NCBI GenBank assembly: GCA_009599575.1
Contig: VWND01000007.1
Span: 1,001,501 to 1,065,500 of the forward strand
From: Blumeriella jaapii
Taxonomy: Eukaryota > Ascomycota > Leotiomycetes > Helotiales > Drepanopezizaceae
Direction of reading: 5' to 3'
DNA length: 64,000 nt
A program made the translations under genes and the position numbers. Below are positions 22,473 to 34,504 of this stretch, piece after piece (positions within the stretch are counted from its first letter, which is position 1; every line of letters starts with the position of its first letter). Below the pieces are notes generated by a model. The model did not search any database and was not told where the DNA came from. It was given only the letters and a program-made list of their open reading frames with translations.

Positions 22473-25285
22473 TTAGTATGAGCTCGTATCGAATGGGGAA
22501 AATCGAGAACCATGTTCCATGCTCGTAATATTACGGAGCAACAGACCCTGGGCAAAAGAGAGCTCGGTATGGGCTATACTCCGATGATCGAGACTTTTCT
22601 GCACGCGAGAGAATCGTACCACGGAAACGATGGCGGAGAAAAACCACAAAGCCAATCTGCTATCTTGCCCCCGAACATGACAGTTACGGGATGATCCGTC
22701 CGCGGGAACGACCCAACGCAAGAACACCTAGCGCCATGTACAGATAGCCTACGTGGCCCATTGAAACAGACTTCAATAGGTAATCTGCCCACGGACTTGG
22801 TGGACTAGGAGTAGATGTCGCGGACGAGAGACGAACAGACGTCTGGTGATCCGGTGAAGTACGTACAGTACTGTAGAGCTCAGGGCGTAGTCAAGCCGAG
22901 AAGACAAACAAACATGTGACATCTGAAACCTGCCAGCCTCGGATCGTTTCGATCCGGATCGCTGGCTTAACTGACGGAAATTGAGTTTAAATGCTAGTCC
23001 GGAGATCCAAGCAAGCATTTCCAACTTCTCGGTTTCGATGCCTCCGTAGTTAATTATAGAAATTCGTACTACCCCTCACAATGGATGCTAAAAATTCTTC
23101 CCGCGGAGGAGGGTTGAGGAGCAGCTTCACGCCAGCCTCAGAAGAATGGCAAATTTCTCTGGTGGAGAGACCGGAATATCCTGCCTCGAGGATTGCCGAT
23201 GTGTGCCCGGCACATAGCACTTGTCTCTTTGCTCTATCCAACACCGGCGCGTAGCTTCTTTTTCTCAAGGACACAGCTTGAGTAACCATGGCTAGCCACC
23301 GGACACAGCCAAAGGATGCGCGATAGCCGCCGACGGCTGTGTGAAAATTCGCAAACTCAAATGACAGATCTTGCTCCGAGGTCGTCTTATCAACACCCAT
23401 GGCAAAAACGGAAGAGAGAAAACACACCAGGATGTACGAGACGACCCCAGCATGAAACGCAAAGTGTTTCGTGCGCAACGGGCCACTCGGCCCATGCCGC
23501 TGCAACCTGCGTCATCAAGCGCCCAACAAAAGGAAATAGATGCCGGAAAGGGCCCCTTGTCCGATGTCATACACATACAGTGCAGCGGGCGTAGGGACGA
23601 GACAAAGAATATCAGATGATCAATCGTTCTACCGAGAGCAGCAGACGCACCGCGGCCCGGCGAGTGGCGCCGCATGTGAGCCGTGGCCATGACCACACAG
23701 TTGAAGGGTGCAGCGTATGCAGGCAATGCCACGCTTCGAAGCACCGTATGGTACAGCCCGAGGAAGAAAATCGATAGTCGATCTAGAAGTACTTGGCTAG
23801 CACTGGGAACCTTTGCTGCGGCGTAACTAGCTTGGCCTCCGATTATTGCTGCATGCAGCATGCAACATAGCGGGTCTCTCTCATCGGATGCGTGACGAGT
23901 CCGAATCTGACAACTGATGATGTTCAAGATTTGCTTCCGGCTACGGAGAAAAAAGGAAGCTGGCCCCGCTTGGTCATGGTGGTGGCAAAGAGAGGAGTTT
24001 CGACGTACAGTACAGTACTTCGTAGCTGATGACCAGGCAGGTAGATGTCGATCTGCTGTGCACTGTAAGGTGTATGCGCCGAGGTTGCCTTTATGCCACA
24101 CAACGTAGAGGAGCCAACTACGGTACAGTACGTACCTGAGAGAGTGAAAGCGAATCTGATGCGGATGTCTGCGACTTCTTCTGTAGCGAAAAAAAAAAAG
24201 AATGAAAGAAAAGGGTCGTAGATTAGAAGGAGTAGAGTACCACCCCAAGTCCGGAATAACTGGCCATTTTCCAAGCATGATTGTGCGTGCCGCCGTACTT
24301 GCGATCGATTTGAAGTCGCATTAGCAAGGTCTCTCTGGGTTTGTTAGCTAATTTAGGTTAGCATCAATACATCACAAAACGCCCATGATGATACTGTGAT
24401 ACCGTGATCCTGTGCATTCCATGTAGACATACCCACCTACCTACTCGAGTGCATCAAAAGAAAGAGAGGTGTTTTCTGAGATAACGAGGAAGCGGTGAGC
24501 CTAAACCTTTTAGATGGTTTCCCGCAGAAAGGGCTGCAAATCTTGCTTAACCATCCTATCTGAGATTGCGATAAGGACAATGGATAAGATCGATGATCTG
24601 ACGATGTTGATCGGGAACGAATAGAACCAGGCTGTCATGGTTCGAATATCTGATCCAGTTATAGTCGGAAGTCACGAGTCAGCAGCAGCGGTTGTAATGC
24701 ACACCCTTCTTCCACCCGTTGTGACAGCGGCACGGAGCTGAGCATAAATGCCTGCCTCTTTGCCTTTCAAAAACAACCCCTGATATCCCCGACCCTCGAT
24801 GACTCTCTTTTTGCGGGAGGAGAAAGCTACAAATGGCGAACATGTAATCGGCTGGCGTCACATTCGCGTGTGTGCTGTGTATTCCGTGCTCACTCGTTCA
24901 TAGAGACATTCGAAACTCTACTCCGTATCAAATAGCGGGTCCGACGGACCGTCTCCGAAAGTTTTCGCGGCGGTTTTTTTTACGCCTGAACCGAAGTAAG
25001 TCGTCGGATGCTCGTGATATTCGCTCCGAGAAACCATAACGGGAAATAGTAACGAGCCAGATTGAGGCCTCGACCTGGCTGGACTGTTTCGCTGGTCGGC
25101 CCGCTGCAGGGCGTTCGTTGCACCTCAGCTGGTGCAGGCGCTTGTGCAGTGCAGAGCATTTGCTTGCTATGCGTCGGCGATGAGCGAGACTCGCCGAAGC
25201 AACATCGCGACCCGCCGTCGTGACCAACCTGACCTGACTGGCACGGGTCGGCCCCGACACGATAAGCCCGGCCCGAGCCAGCCTA

Positions 25286-25322
25286 CAGGACAGGACAGGA
25301 CAGGACAGGACAGGACAGGACA
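25286..25322 (+). repeat. (CAGGA)n pentanucleotide repeat
   Basis: About seven perfect CAGGA units in tandem, within the gene-poor region. Confidence 0.9.
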
Positions 25323-27868
25323 GTAGCAGCCTACTGCACTGCTGTACTGACCAGTGGGTATTGACTGATGTTTGTTTATGTTCCGCTCTCCGCCCCGCGA
25401 GCCAAGGCGCCCTCCGCCAGGGGCTGGGTCGGAAAGCTTGGCCCGAGAGGAGCTGAGAGATCCCCCACAGGATGATTTGTCGGGAGGCTTGGCAGCCATG
25501 GCACGCTCGGTGCTTCTCGACGTCGCTGACTCATGACCGGTCGACCGGATGAGGGCTCGAGAGTGTGTCGCTGCGTACCGTACCGTAGCTACGCGTACAT
25601 ACAGTAGGAGATGCGATTGAAAGTTGTTGTCACCCTCCCGATGCTGCCCATACGAGGTATCCTTGCGGGCATGAGTTTCTGTGGCCGCTGCAGCAAGTCG
25701 GGGTTCTCGCCTGCACGAGCTGCATGGCAGGCGATGGGACCCTGGGCCATGACAGGCAGGCCTCGTCCTGGCTCGCGGGCGGGAATGCAGCGTCTGCAGG
25801 ATGCAGGCTATAAAGTAGAGTGCGGATGGCCGCAGAGGATGACGGTAACGTGACCGTTCGGTCGCAGCGAGTTTCATGCAGGATGTGTTGTCAAGAGGCC
25901 TGCGAGGATGCGAAGGCGTATGCGTACACGTACAGTATGCGTATGCGAATGCGTATGCTAGGGAGGTGAAGGTTTGAAGGGGCCATTGGCGAAGGGACGA
26001 AGCAAGTCCGGTACTGTAGTCCTGTACAGTACAGTACCTACGCAGGTCGAACGCCCGACGTCCAACATCCAACGTCGAATCGTCCAGACCACCACATGAC
26101 GGCCGGCGGCGGTCGAATCCTCTCGGACGGATGGAGAGCGTGGCGCCATCCGACGAAATATGAAGCTTCGTCGGGCTCGCCTCGGCACCGTGATCTGAGA
26201 CCCGACAAGAATGGAATGTCTCGAGAAGAACGATGAGCGAACAATGGAATGACAGTCTCACCGGCCCGTCTCGCATTCCTGCTCTCGCCAGGGGCGGCTA
26301 CCGCCACCCATGAACCAGGATCAGGGTGATCGACGCTTCGGGTCGTGCACAAGAACGCAGTGGCACGACCCGTTGATGGAGACGCACCGTGCGATGGGCC
26401 AGATGGACGGCCAGCGCTTTTGACGTCCACACGGAGATTCTGACCGCAGCAGCAATGCAGCCGATGGCAGAGGGTGCTGGGTGCCAAGATGGGCGCGCGA
26501 TAGAGCAACATGGCAGATGTCCTCGAGCCGCATTGTTATCGTCTGACGGTGAGTGACAGCGTGATCGCGAACTACGGAAATTCCAAGCATCTACTGTACT
26601 GGACTGCACATACAGTACTGTACAGGCGCACGGGAATTCCGTTCCTCCCGTCGTGTGGTACCACCAGTGCGTTTGCAGCGGCGTTTGCAGCCGCCTCGGC
26701 GTCCTGGGACATGTCGTTGACGAGTTCGGAAATGAGAAGTAAGTGTGTTGTTGGTCGCGGGCAAAGTGAGCTTGTGTCGGATTCTGCAAACGGCGCGCCG
26801 TGACCTGCCGTGAATACTGAGAGACACGATCTAGGAGGTATAAGAGTCAGTCTGCTCGAGTAGCACAGCCGGTTCGCAGCCGATACCACCGGGTCTCAGG
26901 AGCCCGTCCATGGCCAGAAGAGCCAGACTCGCCATCTAGGTGCATACACGTACACGTACACTATGTACAGGAGAGCGGAGGAGGCGCTTTGGTGCTGCGT
27001 GGTCGCAGGTCGGATCACGGGAAATGTTGTGAAGATACTGGTACGTTGATGCTGAAGATGCGAGCGCGATGCGAAGACTGAGGCAAGGGGACCGCAGGCA
27101 GTCCGTTTTTCAGGTCAGGCGATGAAACGAGCAGGTAGGTAGGCCGGTAGGCAGGTAGTAGGTAGATACTGTAGGTACATAAGCACCTTGTGCTCGTTGT
27201 GATGAAAGCATCCGGCGGTTGCTGGAAACATGGACTTGGTGATTTGGATACTGTCCCAATAGAGCTGGCAAGAGTCGATCGATATCCTGAATGCAGTAGC
27301 AGAGAACCAAGTGAAATCCTCCCTCCCCCTGACCAGGCTCGGCCCGGCACCAAGCCCGACTGGGAAGATGATGATGATGAGGGTGTCTCATGTGTTGTTT
27401 GCCTCTGTTTGCTCTTTCGTCGGCGTGTACTGTACGTCTCGGAGTCTAGAAGCGTGAGGTTGTGCTGTATGTACTGTACTGTACATATGGCACAGTACAC
27501 ACGTACATACTGAACATGCTGTACAGCAGGTAAGGAAGGGTCCTCGAGGTACATAATAAGACAAAAGGGCCCGTCCGCATCTTCCATTCCACGGGTGCAC
27601 ACTCTTCGGACGAAGACCTCGACGTGTCGTTTCTGCCTCTGCCTCTTCGTGGACTTGATTGCCTCGCAACATCATCTGCTCTTGTTCGTCGGCCAGCTCA
27701 CTCGGCGCAACCGCCAGCCCACCCTGTCCCGTTTATGCTTTTCTCCGAATCCTGGCCTCTTCCGAGCGGTCGGTGAGTCTGGGCGAGGTCAGTTCCCCTC
27801 AGGACGAGCCCGGGGTTGTCGCGGCTCGAGTCGTACGGCAGGCAGCGTTTGCGGGCGGTGCCAGCAGG

Positions 27869-27900
27869 GCCACAAGGCCACAAGGCCACAGGGCCACAGG
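27869..27900 (+). repeat. GCCACAAG/GCCACAGG short tandem repeat
   Basis: About four 8-9 nt units alternating between ggccacaag and ggccacagg. Confidence 0.8.
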
Positions 27901-28299
27901 GCGTTTCCATTTCGAGGCCGGATTCGTGTCGCCAGCGGGTGGTCAGCGCGTGTCCCAGCGGATAGAGCCTAGAGGACCCTGCAACTTGGGTATTGGGACT
28001 GGGGACTTGGGGCTTGGGACTTTGGCTTGGGAACGCTCCCGGACGCGTCAGTGGCCCGCATTCAAGGTGTTCAGGGAACGCCTACCCAGGATCTGCAGCG
28101 TGCGACCAGGATTCGGCGCGCGCCGTCGACAGTCAAGTCAAGGCAAGGGTCGGGCGCGAAGGGGGAGTGAAGCAGCTGGGAATCGAGAATCTCGAAGTCG
28201 CGTTGGCAGTTGCAATTCCGAAGGCGCTAAGTAGCTGGAGCGACGAAGGCGGTGACCTCGCCGCCGCGACCGACGAGATCTGTCTCGAGAACACCACAC

Positions 28300-28385
28300 A
28301 CCAAACACCAGACACCAGACTCCCATCTCCAAACTCCACGCTCCCATCTCCGGTCTGCCATCTCCAATCTCCAACACGCCAACCC
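28300..28385 (+). repeat. CCATCTCCAAACTCC-type degenerate tandem repeat
   Basis: Imperfect units of about 14-16 nt (cccatctccaaactcc, ccatctccaatctcc and similar) in a C/A-rich stretch. Confidence 0.65.
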
Positions 28386-29485
28386 CAAAAACACCCACCC
28401 AACATCAAGCACCAACCACCAAGATCAGGCGGAGTGGCTGCAGTCTTTCCCGTTTCCGGTCCGCAACAGGTGCTGTACAGTACCGAGCCGTCGTGCCCGA
28501 CCACCTACTGTGCATCGGTTGGTCCGGACGGCCATTCTTGTTAAGCATTTGGATTCCCTCTATCGCGGAGCCATCTCCGCCTTCTGCGGCCTGGGTTGCC
28601 ATCCATCTACGAGGCCAAGAATCGGCAGAAGAGGCGGTCGTTGGGCCATCCGAGCTGCGCTGCCGGCCGCGACGCGCAAACGCCAGATCTTCGCAGGCGT
28701 CCGTTGTATTCTTCCATGCTTACCGCCATTTGCACGAGAGCGAGCCGCAGTCCGTCACTCAGTCCGTGTCGGTCAGAGGGGGAAGTACTGTACCTGTCCC
28801 GTACCGCACGTCGTCAAGCCGCACGCCAGTCCGATCCTCGCTCGACCTGCTGAATCGTCTGTCGCCCCCCTTCGACGCCCGACCAGCATCGATGCCAGGT
28901 TCCCCAACTGATCAGACGGCCGCTGCACCCAGATAGATTTCCAAGGGGGAGGAACGGCTCGCTCACCCCCGACCCGACCACCTTGTTCGTCGCTCAGCTC
29001 CAGCGGGCCTCATCCTTGCGCGCGCAGAGGAGCGAAAAAGCGCATGCGGACCCCAAGTGGCCACTAGACCCGGCCCTGCCCACACCAATGACGGCGACGA
29101 TTCGACGTCTCGCAAGTACCACAACGACTAAGTACTCCCCAGGTAGGGTTGGTCGGCAGTAGCTAGTGGTCTGCACCTGCGGGCCGTGATCAGTCGCTGC
29201 TGACCCGAAGCTGAGCTGACTTGTGGATGTTGGGCACGCCCGGACCTGGACCTGGCGCCCAAAGCACACAGAGCCTTTGTTCGGCTCGCCCATCTACTCG
29301 AGACATTCCTACAGATACCGTAGAGTACGTACTGTACATCCAACCTACCGTACCCGTTGAAGATCGGCTGGACTGTCCGGAAGAAGCAAGGGACCCGCGT
29401 CTGCAGGAGAGAAGTGGCCGGAAGGCAGAGAGAGGCCGAGAGAGCTGGAGGGACAGAGGGAAGGACAGAAACGAGGGAGAGAAGG

Positions 29486-29600
29486 CAAAAAAAGACAAAA
29501 ATACAAAAAGACAAAAAGACAAAAAAGACAAAAAAGACAAAAGACCGGAAGACCGGAAGACGGAAAGACGGAAAGACGGAAAGACCGAGAGACCGAAAGA
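29486..29600 (+). repeat. AAAGAC / GGAAAGAC purine-rich repeat
   Basis: A run of acaaaaag, then accggaag and acggaaag units, about 115 nt. It creates long basic low-complexity ORFs that I regard as artefacts. Confidence 0.85.
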
Positions 29601-31825
29601 TCGAAACAGAGAAAGAGAGAAGCAAGACGGAACAAGAGGGAAGAAAAAGAAACAGTATCGCGCACCCACCCGTCCCCCGATCCCATCTTCCCCAGGAGCC
29701 CAGCTCGACTCACTCCCGTCATTTTGACTTTGCGAATAACCTTATCCGCGGGGGATCCACACAGCATCATCACCGACATCGAGTTTCGGATCACCCCTCA
29801 TCTTCTACTCCATCCACACTGAGCCCGCTTGGCCTGGGAACCCTGCCATCCTAGAAATCCCACCCGACTCGACCCTGAATCCAAGTAAGTCCCATCAAAT
29901 CATATCAGGCCTCCCTCGCCGCGTCTTCTCCTCTCGGCCAGCACGCATCACACATCACTGCGTCTCGTCTCGTCGCTTTCCCCGCCGTTCGTCGCCTTCT
30001 TCTTCTTCTTCGATCCTCTTTGCGATTCGGTCTGCGCATCATTCCACGGTTGTCGACTTGTAAGGCATCTTCTGCATTGCCGATTAGCTTGACAGGTTGC
30101 GCCTTTATAGCGCATCGTACCGCCCGCCTCCAAGGCACATTACCCGCAGCGCGCCTCGAGGGGCGCCGAAACAGAGGCCGCCCAGCAGTGTTTGCCTGGG
30201 CCCCGGTCCCCCAAAATTGGGCGTCGACTGTTGCCGATTCCGGATTTGTTCATCGAAAATTTCCCTGCGAATTCCCATCTGCTTTTCTCGACGCGACCAT
30301 AAAAAGTCGCGCTTGGTCGAAGCCGGGAGGAGGATTGTTGGCACTTGGACAAAGATTCCGGGCGGAGAGGGCAAACGCAGCGCACACCGCGCACCAGCAA
30401 TCGAGTGTTACGTGAGGCGCAAGACCGTGATTTGCACCAGGGAACGAAAAACGGGGCATCAGCGAGAAAAACGGGCCCGTTCCGACAGAACCCGTCCGAA
30501 CGACTCTCGAGGGAAACGAGTGATTGGACTGTAGCTCGAGTCGAATCGCACTTGTTCGGGTCACCATTTCCTGTCGCATTTCACGACCTAACGGTTTCCG
30601 GGACCAGGTGGCTAAGCGTTTGGGACCGAATAACTGGAATCGCGCTGCGATTCGTCATTGGCACTGTTTCATTTACCCCGCGTGGCTAAGGAGTTCCCTT
30701 CCCAGCTACCAGAGAGCGTGCGTTGCCGGTGGTCCAGCTCTGCAAATTCGCCAACCAGCTGAACAGGATTTGCGTGAATTGCCGCACAGATATCTATCTG
30801 GAGGTACGTCCCCCAAATACAGGAGCAGGACAACGACTTGCGCGAGCGGTCGTGCGCGTTCGCCATCGCCATCGCCTGGTTGCGTAGTGGTCGGACCGGA
30901 TTCGGTTATAAGAGTTTGTTCTAACCTCTATAAACAGTTACAAAACTGCGCTGCGCAGCTAGACAGAGGAGGCCGAACAACCGTTCATCGGCCGCTCTAT
31001 CGCCAGAAATTCGCCCGAGGTGCCCGTACTACGCAAATAGTGGAGGTAGCAGTGGAGTCAGTAATAGGGAACCACGTCACGCCCCTACCGGTCATCCACC
31101 ACTGCGGCAAACGTCAGCAGCCCAGTCAGTCATCGAGGGATCATCGAGCCGCTGCACATCAGAATTTCCCACGCAAGCAAGCAAGCAAGCAAGCGATCAA
31201 TCAATCACGCACACACAAACTCCTGTCCTGCAAGCTTAACTGCGGCGGCGGGAAGGGGAAGGCTCGAGACGGTCCTTCGAGCAGGGAACCGACCGACCCA
31301 AGCGCAGAGACAGCCGGATCCGCGCTACCGCGGCTCCAGAAGATCTAAATACGCCGTCCGAACACCAAAATATCCATTGACGGTCCTCGCCCACCACTCA
31401 TGCCGCGTTGGAGGTAGGCTTGCGCTGCTTAGTCCAATCGAACCGGCCTCCCACCACACAATCACCCCTAAGCATTTTCCTGCACAGTCACGGTCAAAAG
31501 TAGGTACATAGACGCACAATCTTCCGCTCACACTTCTTGACCACTTACACACACACCACCACACCAGACCACGCTCGTCGCTCACTGCGACATTCGACGA
31601 CGAACACCGTGCATCCTCTCATTCGTCTAGAGAGTCCACACATCTCCAGGAGCGTGAGCATCGACGGTCATTCACTCCAGGCAGGCTGAGGCTCGCGCTT
31701 TTCCTCCGCATCCGCAGTGGGTGTTCCCGGCAGCGGGCCGATCCCATTATCCCATTGCTCTAGGGAGTACCCGAGCTTCACCAAAACACCGCCCAACCGT
31801 CACCCTGGCGATCTATCCCTTCGAG

Positions 31826-33071
31826 ATGTCGTACCCAGGCGATCAGGGAGGGGGAGGCTATCCGCCGCCACGCGACCCGCAAGACTCCCAGTACCCCCCT
31901 CCGCCCGGCGAAGAGGACGATCACCCAAGGGGACCATACCATAATCGTGGCCCTTCGAGCGGCAGCAATGTCACCTTGCCATCAATTTCCGGCTACGAAC
32001 AACAGTACCAGCCTGCACCTGCCGGCTATCCTCCGGATCCCAGAGGGTATCAATCGCAGCCTTACAGAGCTCCCCCAGGACCATATGATGATAGAGGCTA
32101 CCAGCAAGATTACGGCAGAGGTGCACCACAAACCATGTCGTTCACCCAATCGGCCCCTCGTCAAAGAACCGCGATCGCGTGCAGATATTGCAGAAGAAGA
32201 AAGGTAAGCGCTCGATTCCTAGCTCAGTATTGGCATTTCGACTTCACGAGACCCAGATCAGAATGCTCAAAGTCCAACAAATTCTTTGTCTTCTCACCAC
32301 TGTGCGAGGAAGCATCACCCATGACTGACCACTTCGCAGATTCGCTGTTCTGGGTTCGACCAAAACCCCGAAGGTCGTTGCTCGAACTGCCAACGTTTCC
32401 AGCAAGAATGTATCTTCACCCCCGTCTCCTCCCAAGCTCAAGCCTTCGTCCCAGCTCACGCTGTTTATCCCGGTATGCGGAACATGGGGGTTGGACCTGA
32501 TGGCCGTCCGCGACCAATGATGTACCCGCAAGGTACACAACTTTTCGGAGCTCATGGTCAGCCATTAGGACCAATTCCTCCCCCGCAACAATCCGGTCTC
32601 CCACAATCCCCATACGAATACCCTGCGCCTTCTCCTACCGGATCATATGTATCTTTCACCGACGATCGTGGTTCTCAACCTCCCCAGGAGTCCCGCAAGC
32701 GTCCTCAACAAGACCCACACCCTTCTATTCTTCCACCCCCCATCCCTGGACAGCCTGTCTATGCACGCACGGAGAGCACGAATCGCCGTCAGGCCGTGGA
32801 GGACGACTTGCGCCTACCTCCCGTCACTCCAACGGCCCCCTCGGCAGCTAATTACTCGCCTGAATCTTCTACATCATCTCATTCAGGCCTCCAGCCCCCT
32901 GCTCAGTCAGGCCTTCCCTCCTTATCACGCACTCCACCTCCGCGCTCGAGCCCTCAGAGTGGCGAAAAGGGCAGGGGCGATCCGATGAGCCTGGGCAGTA
33001 TTATGGAGCGTCGACCGAATACGGAGATCGACCGCGGTATGCTGGGGCGACTGGACCGGAAGGCTAAATAG
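31826..33071 (+). CDS. Zn(II)2Cys6 transcription regulator
   Basis: Two exons, 31826-32203 and 32340-33071, intron 32204-32339 (GTAAGC..CAG). The product is 369 residues, starting MSYPGDQGGGGYPPPRD. A Pro/Gly/Tyr/Gln-rich N-terminus precedes a Zn2Cys6 binuclear cluster that is completed only by splicing: CRYCRRRK|IRCSGFD, then RCSNCQRFQQECIF. This gives CxxCx6C...CxxCx6C with a long loop. The rest is Pro/Ser-rich and disordered, with no fungal-specific middle homology domain. Such proteins bind CGG-containing promoter sites in the nucleus; the target pathway is unknown. The intron inside the zinc cluster is common in fungal genes of this class. The long upstream region may hold an extended leader. 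Confidence 0.88.
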
Positions 33072-34504
33072 GAGAACGTCCTGGCAGTCGATGGGCTTGA
33101 ATTCAGATGCTTAGGCATCTTGTCTTGAATGAGTCTCACGCGACTGGGCTACGTACGAATGCGAGTCACCACTGCGCTTCGTATACGTTTTCCTTACCTT
33201 TAGACTTGCCGAAGTTGGGACTTGAGCCGGGACCTTGCGCCACACAAGGCAGATAGCTGGCCTTCCTGCCCTAATTACTCCTTCTCTTCTGTGCTTCCAT
33301 TTTTCTACTTAACTCGGAGAAAATCTGGTCTTTTTCACTTCACTCACACTAGTTCGGGGATGGGAAGCAAGGAATACAAGAACTAGACAGGAAACGCCTC
33401 ACGGCAAAACATGGGTGTTTGGGAGGAGTTGCTTGTTGCTTTTGCGAACATGCGTCATTTGGCTTTGCGATGCGCTTTTGTTTCTCGAACGAATTGGGAG
33501 GCTGCGCTGCTATGGGGGGCGGGGGGTCGGGGCGTGGGAGGCTTACTCGATTTGCATCTGCTGGGTGTTAGTTGTTGGGTAGGCGGGCGGCTCCTGTGTT
33601 TTGGACTGGCGTGCGGCTATGGAATCGAAGTATCGCACTCGATACTACTACAATTAATAATCAAGAGTATGCATTGCTCTGGCATAAGTGCCCGTCTTGA
33701 TCGTCCTCAGAAATGGGAAGCGTGCAAGTCGAGATCACACAGGCGTCACATTTCCTAGCTAGTACTGTACCTGCGAGACGGGTTCAGGGTGTCGAACCTC
33801 GGGGAATAACGCTATTCTGGCACCTGGCCTACCTTGCCTCGCTCACCTGAACTCACGTCTTCTGAGACTGCCTGGCAAGGCCGAACTAAGACTTGTAGAT
33901 GTAGACGATTGTTTGCGAAACGCTTGCAAGAAAAAAGCCACTTCTCCATCCATGACAGCCACCCTCATACCCCAGCGGGCGAGCCCGCCTATCGATTGGA
34001 AGCGAATGCACCATTGGTCACCAATCCAAGGGTCACCGAAGACGGCCCGTACCTTTTTTCTCTCTCTTATGCAATGCAATTATGTACAGTACAGCTAAAG
34101 TCCGTAGGACGATGCGATGCGCAAGGGATCGAACAAAGCGAAGCTTTATCGGGGCGGGGCGGGACGGGGCGGAGCGGAGCAGAGCGGAGCAGAGCGGGAT
34201 ACTTGGAGGCTGGCACGTTACTTGCCTACAGTACATGAGAAGCTGTGTTGGGCCAAAGGAATTTCAAGCTTTTTCCCAGGCAACCTTGAGAAGACAATCT
34301 CTACGATGTGACTCGCATCCGAGATGCACCGATTTAACGACGAAGATTTCTGCCATCAAGATGTCACGTGGAATCATGTACCCCGCGTCTCACGTGCACA
34401 GCTCGGATTTAAGCGGGTGGCAGCCCGACATACAACTACATCCTTCGGTACCTGATTCTTGCGAAGATCAAACCTCAGTACCGTCGTGGTCGAGTGTATC
34501 CACG
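33072..34504. other. Intergenic region
   Basis: 1.4 kb between the Zn2Cys6 gene and the F-box gene. It contains GC-rich GGGGC/GGAGC repeats near 34155-34200 and TGTACAGTA-type palindromes near 33762, 34083 and 34227. No gene recognised. Confidence 0.45.

Larger units (their letters stand above)
22473..31825. other. Gene-poor, repeat-rich region
   Basis: 9.3 kb with no gene I can support. It holds many copies of TACTGTACAGTA-type palindromes (for example near 22865, 24006, 26020, 26605, 27466, 28475, 29320) and several simple-sequence tracts listed separately. The last 2 kb (29.9-31.8) is probably promoter and long leader of the Zn2Cys6 gene. Long ORFs here (23292-24278 and 25167-26276 minus; 30524-31348 plus) show Arg/Ser/Pro-biased composition, lack domains and overlap each other, so I leave them out. 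Confidence 0.5.

Noticed and set aside
23292..24278. 328-codon minus-strand ORF
   Set aside because: No recognisable motif, crosses TGTAC palindromes and an A-rich run, and overlapping frames are equally open.
25167..26276. 369-codon minus-strand ORF
   Set aside because: Biased Arg/Ser/Thr composition, spans simple repeats and palindromes, no domain, and overlaps other long frames; probably accidental in moderately GC-rich DNA.
29128..29727. Overlapping low-complexity ORFs on both strands (Phe/Leu/Ser or Lys/Asp/Arg runs)
   Set aside because: Direct translation of the AAAGAC-type repeat.
30524..31348. 274-codon plus ORF upstream of the Zn2Cys6 gene
   Set aside because: No domain and repeat-derived segments (KQASKQAINQ); better seen as leader or promoter DNA.
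33780..33815. tRNA-like B-box resemblance (ggttcagggtgtcgaacc)
   Set aside because: No matching A box, acceptor stem or anticodon arm could be drawn; the same holds for a GGTTCGAAT near 24640.
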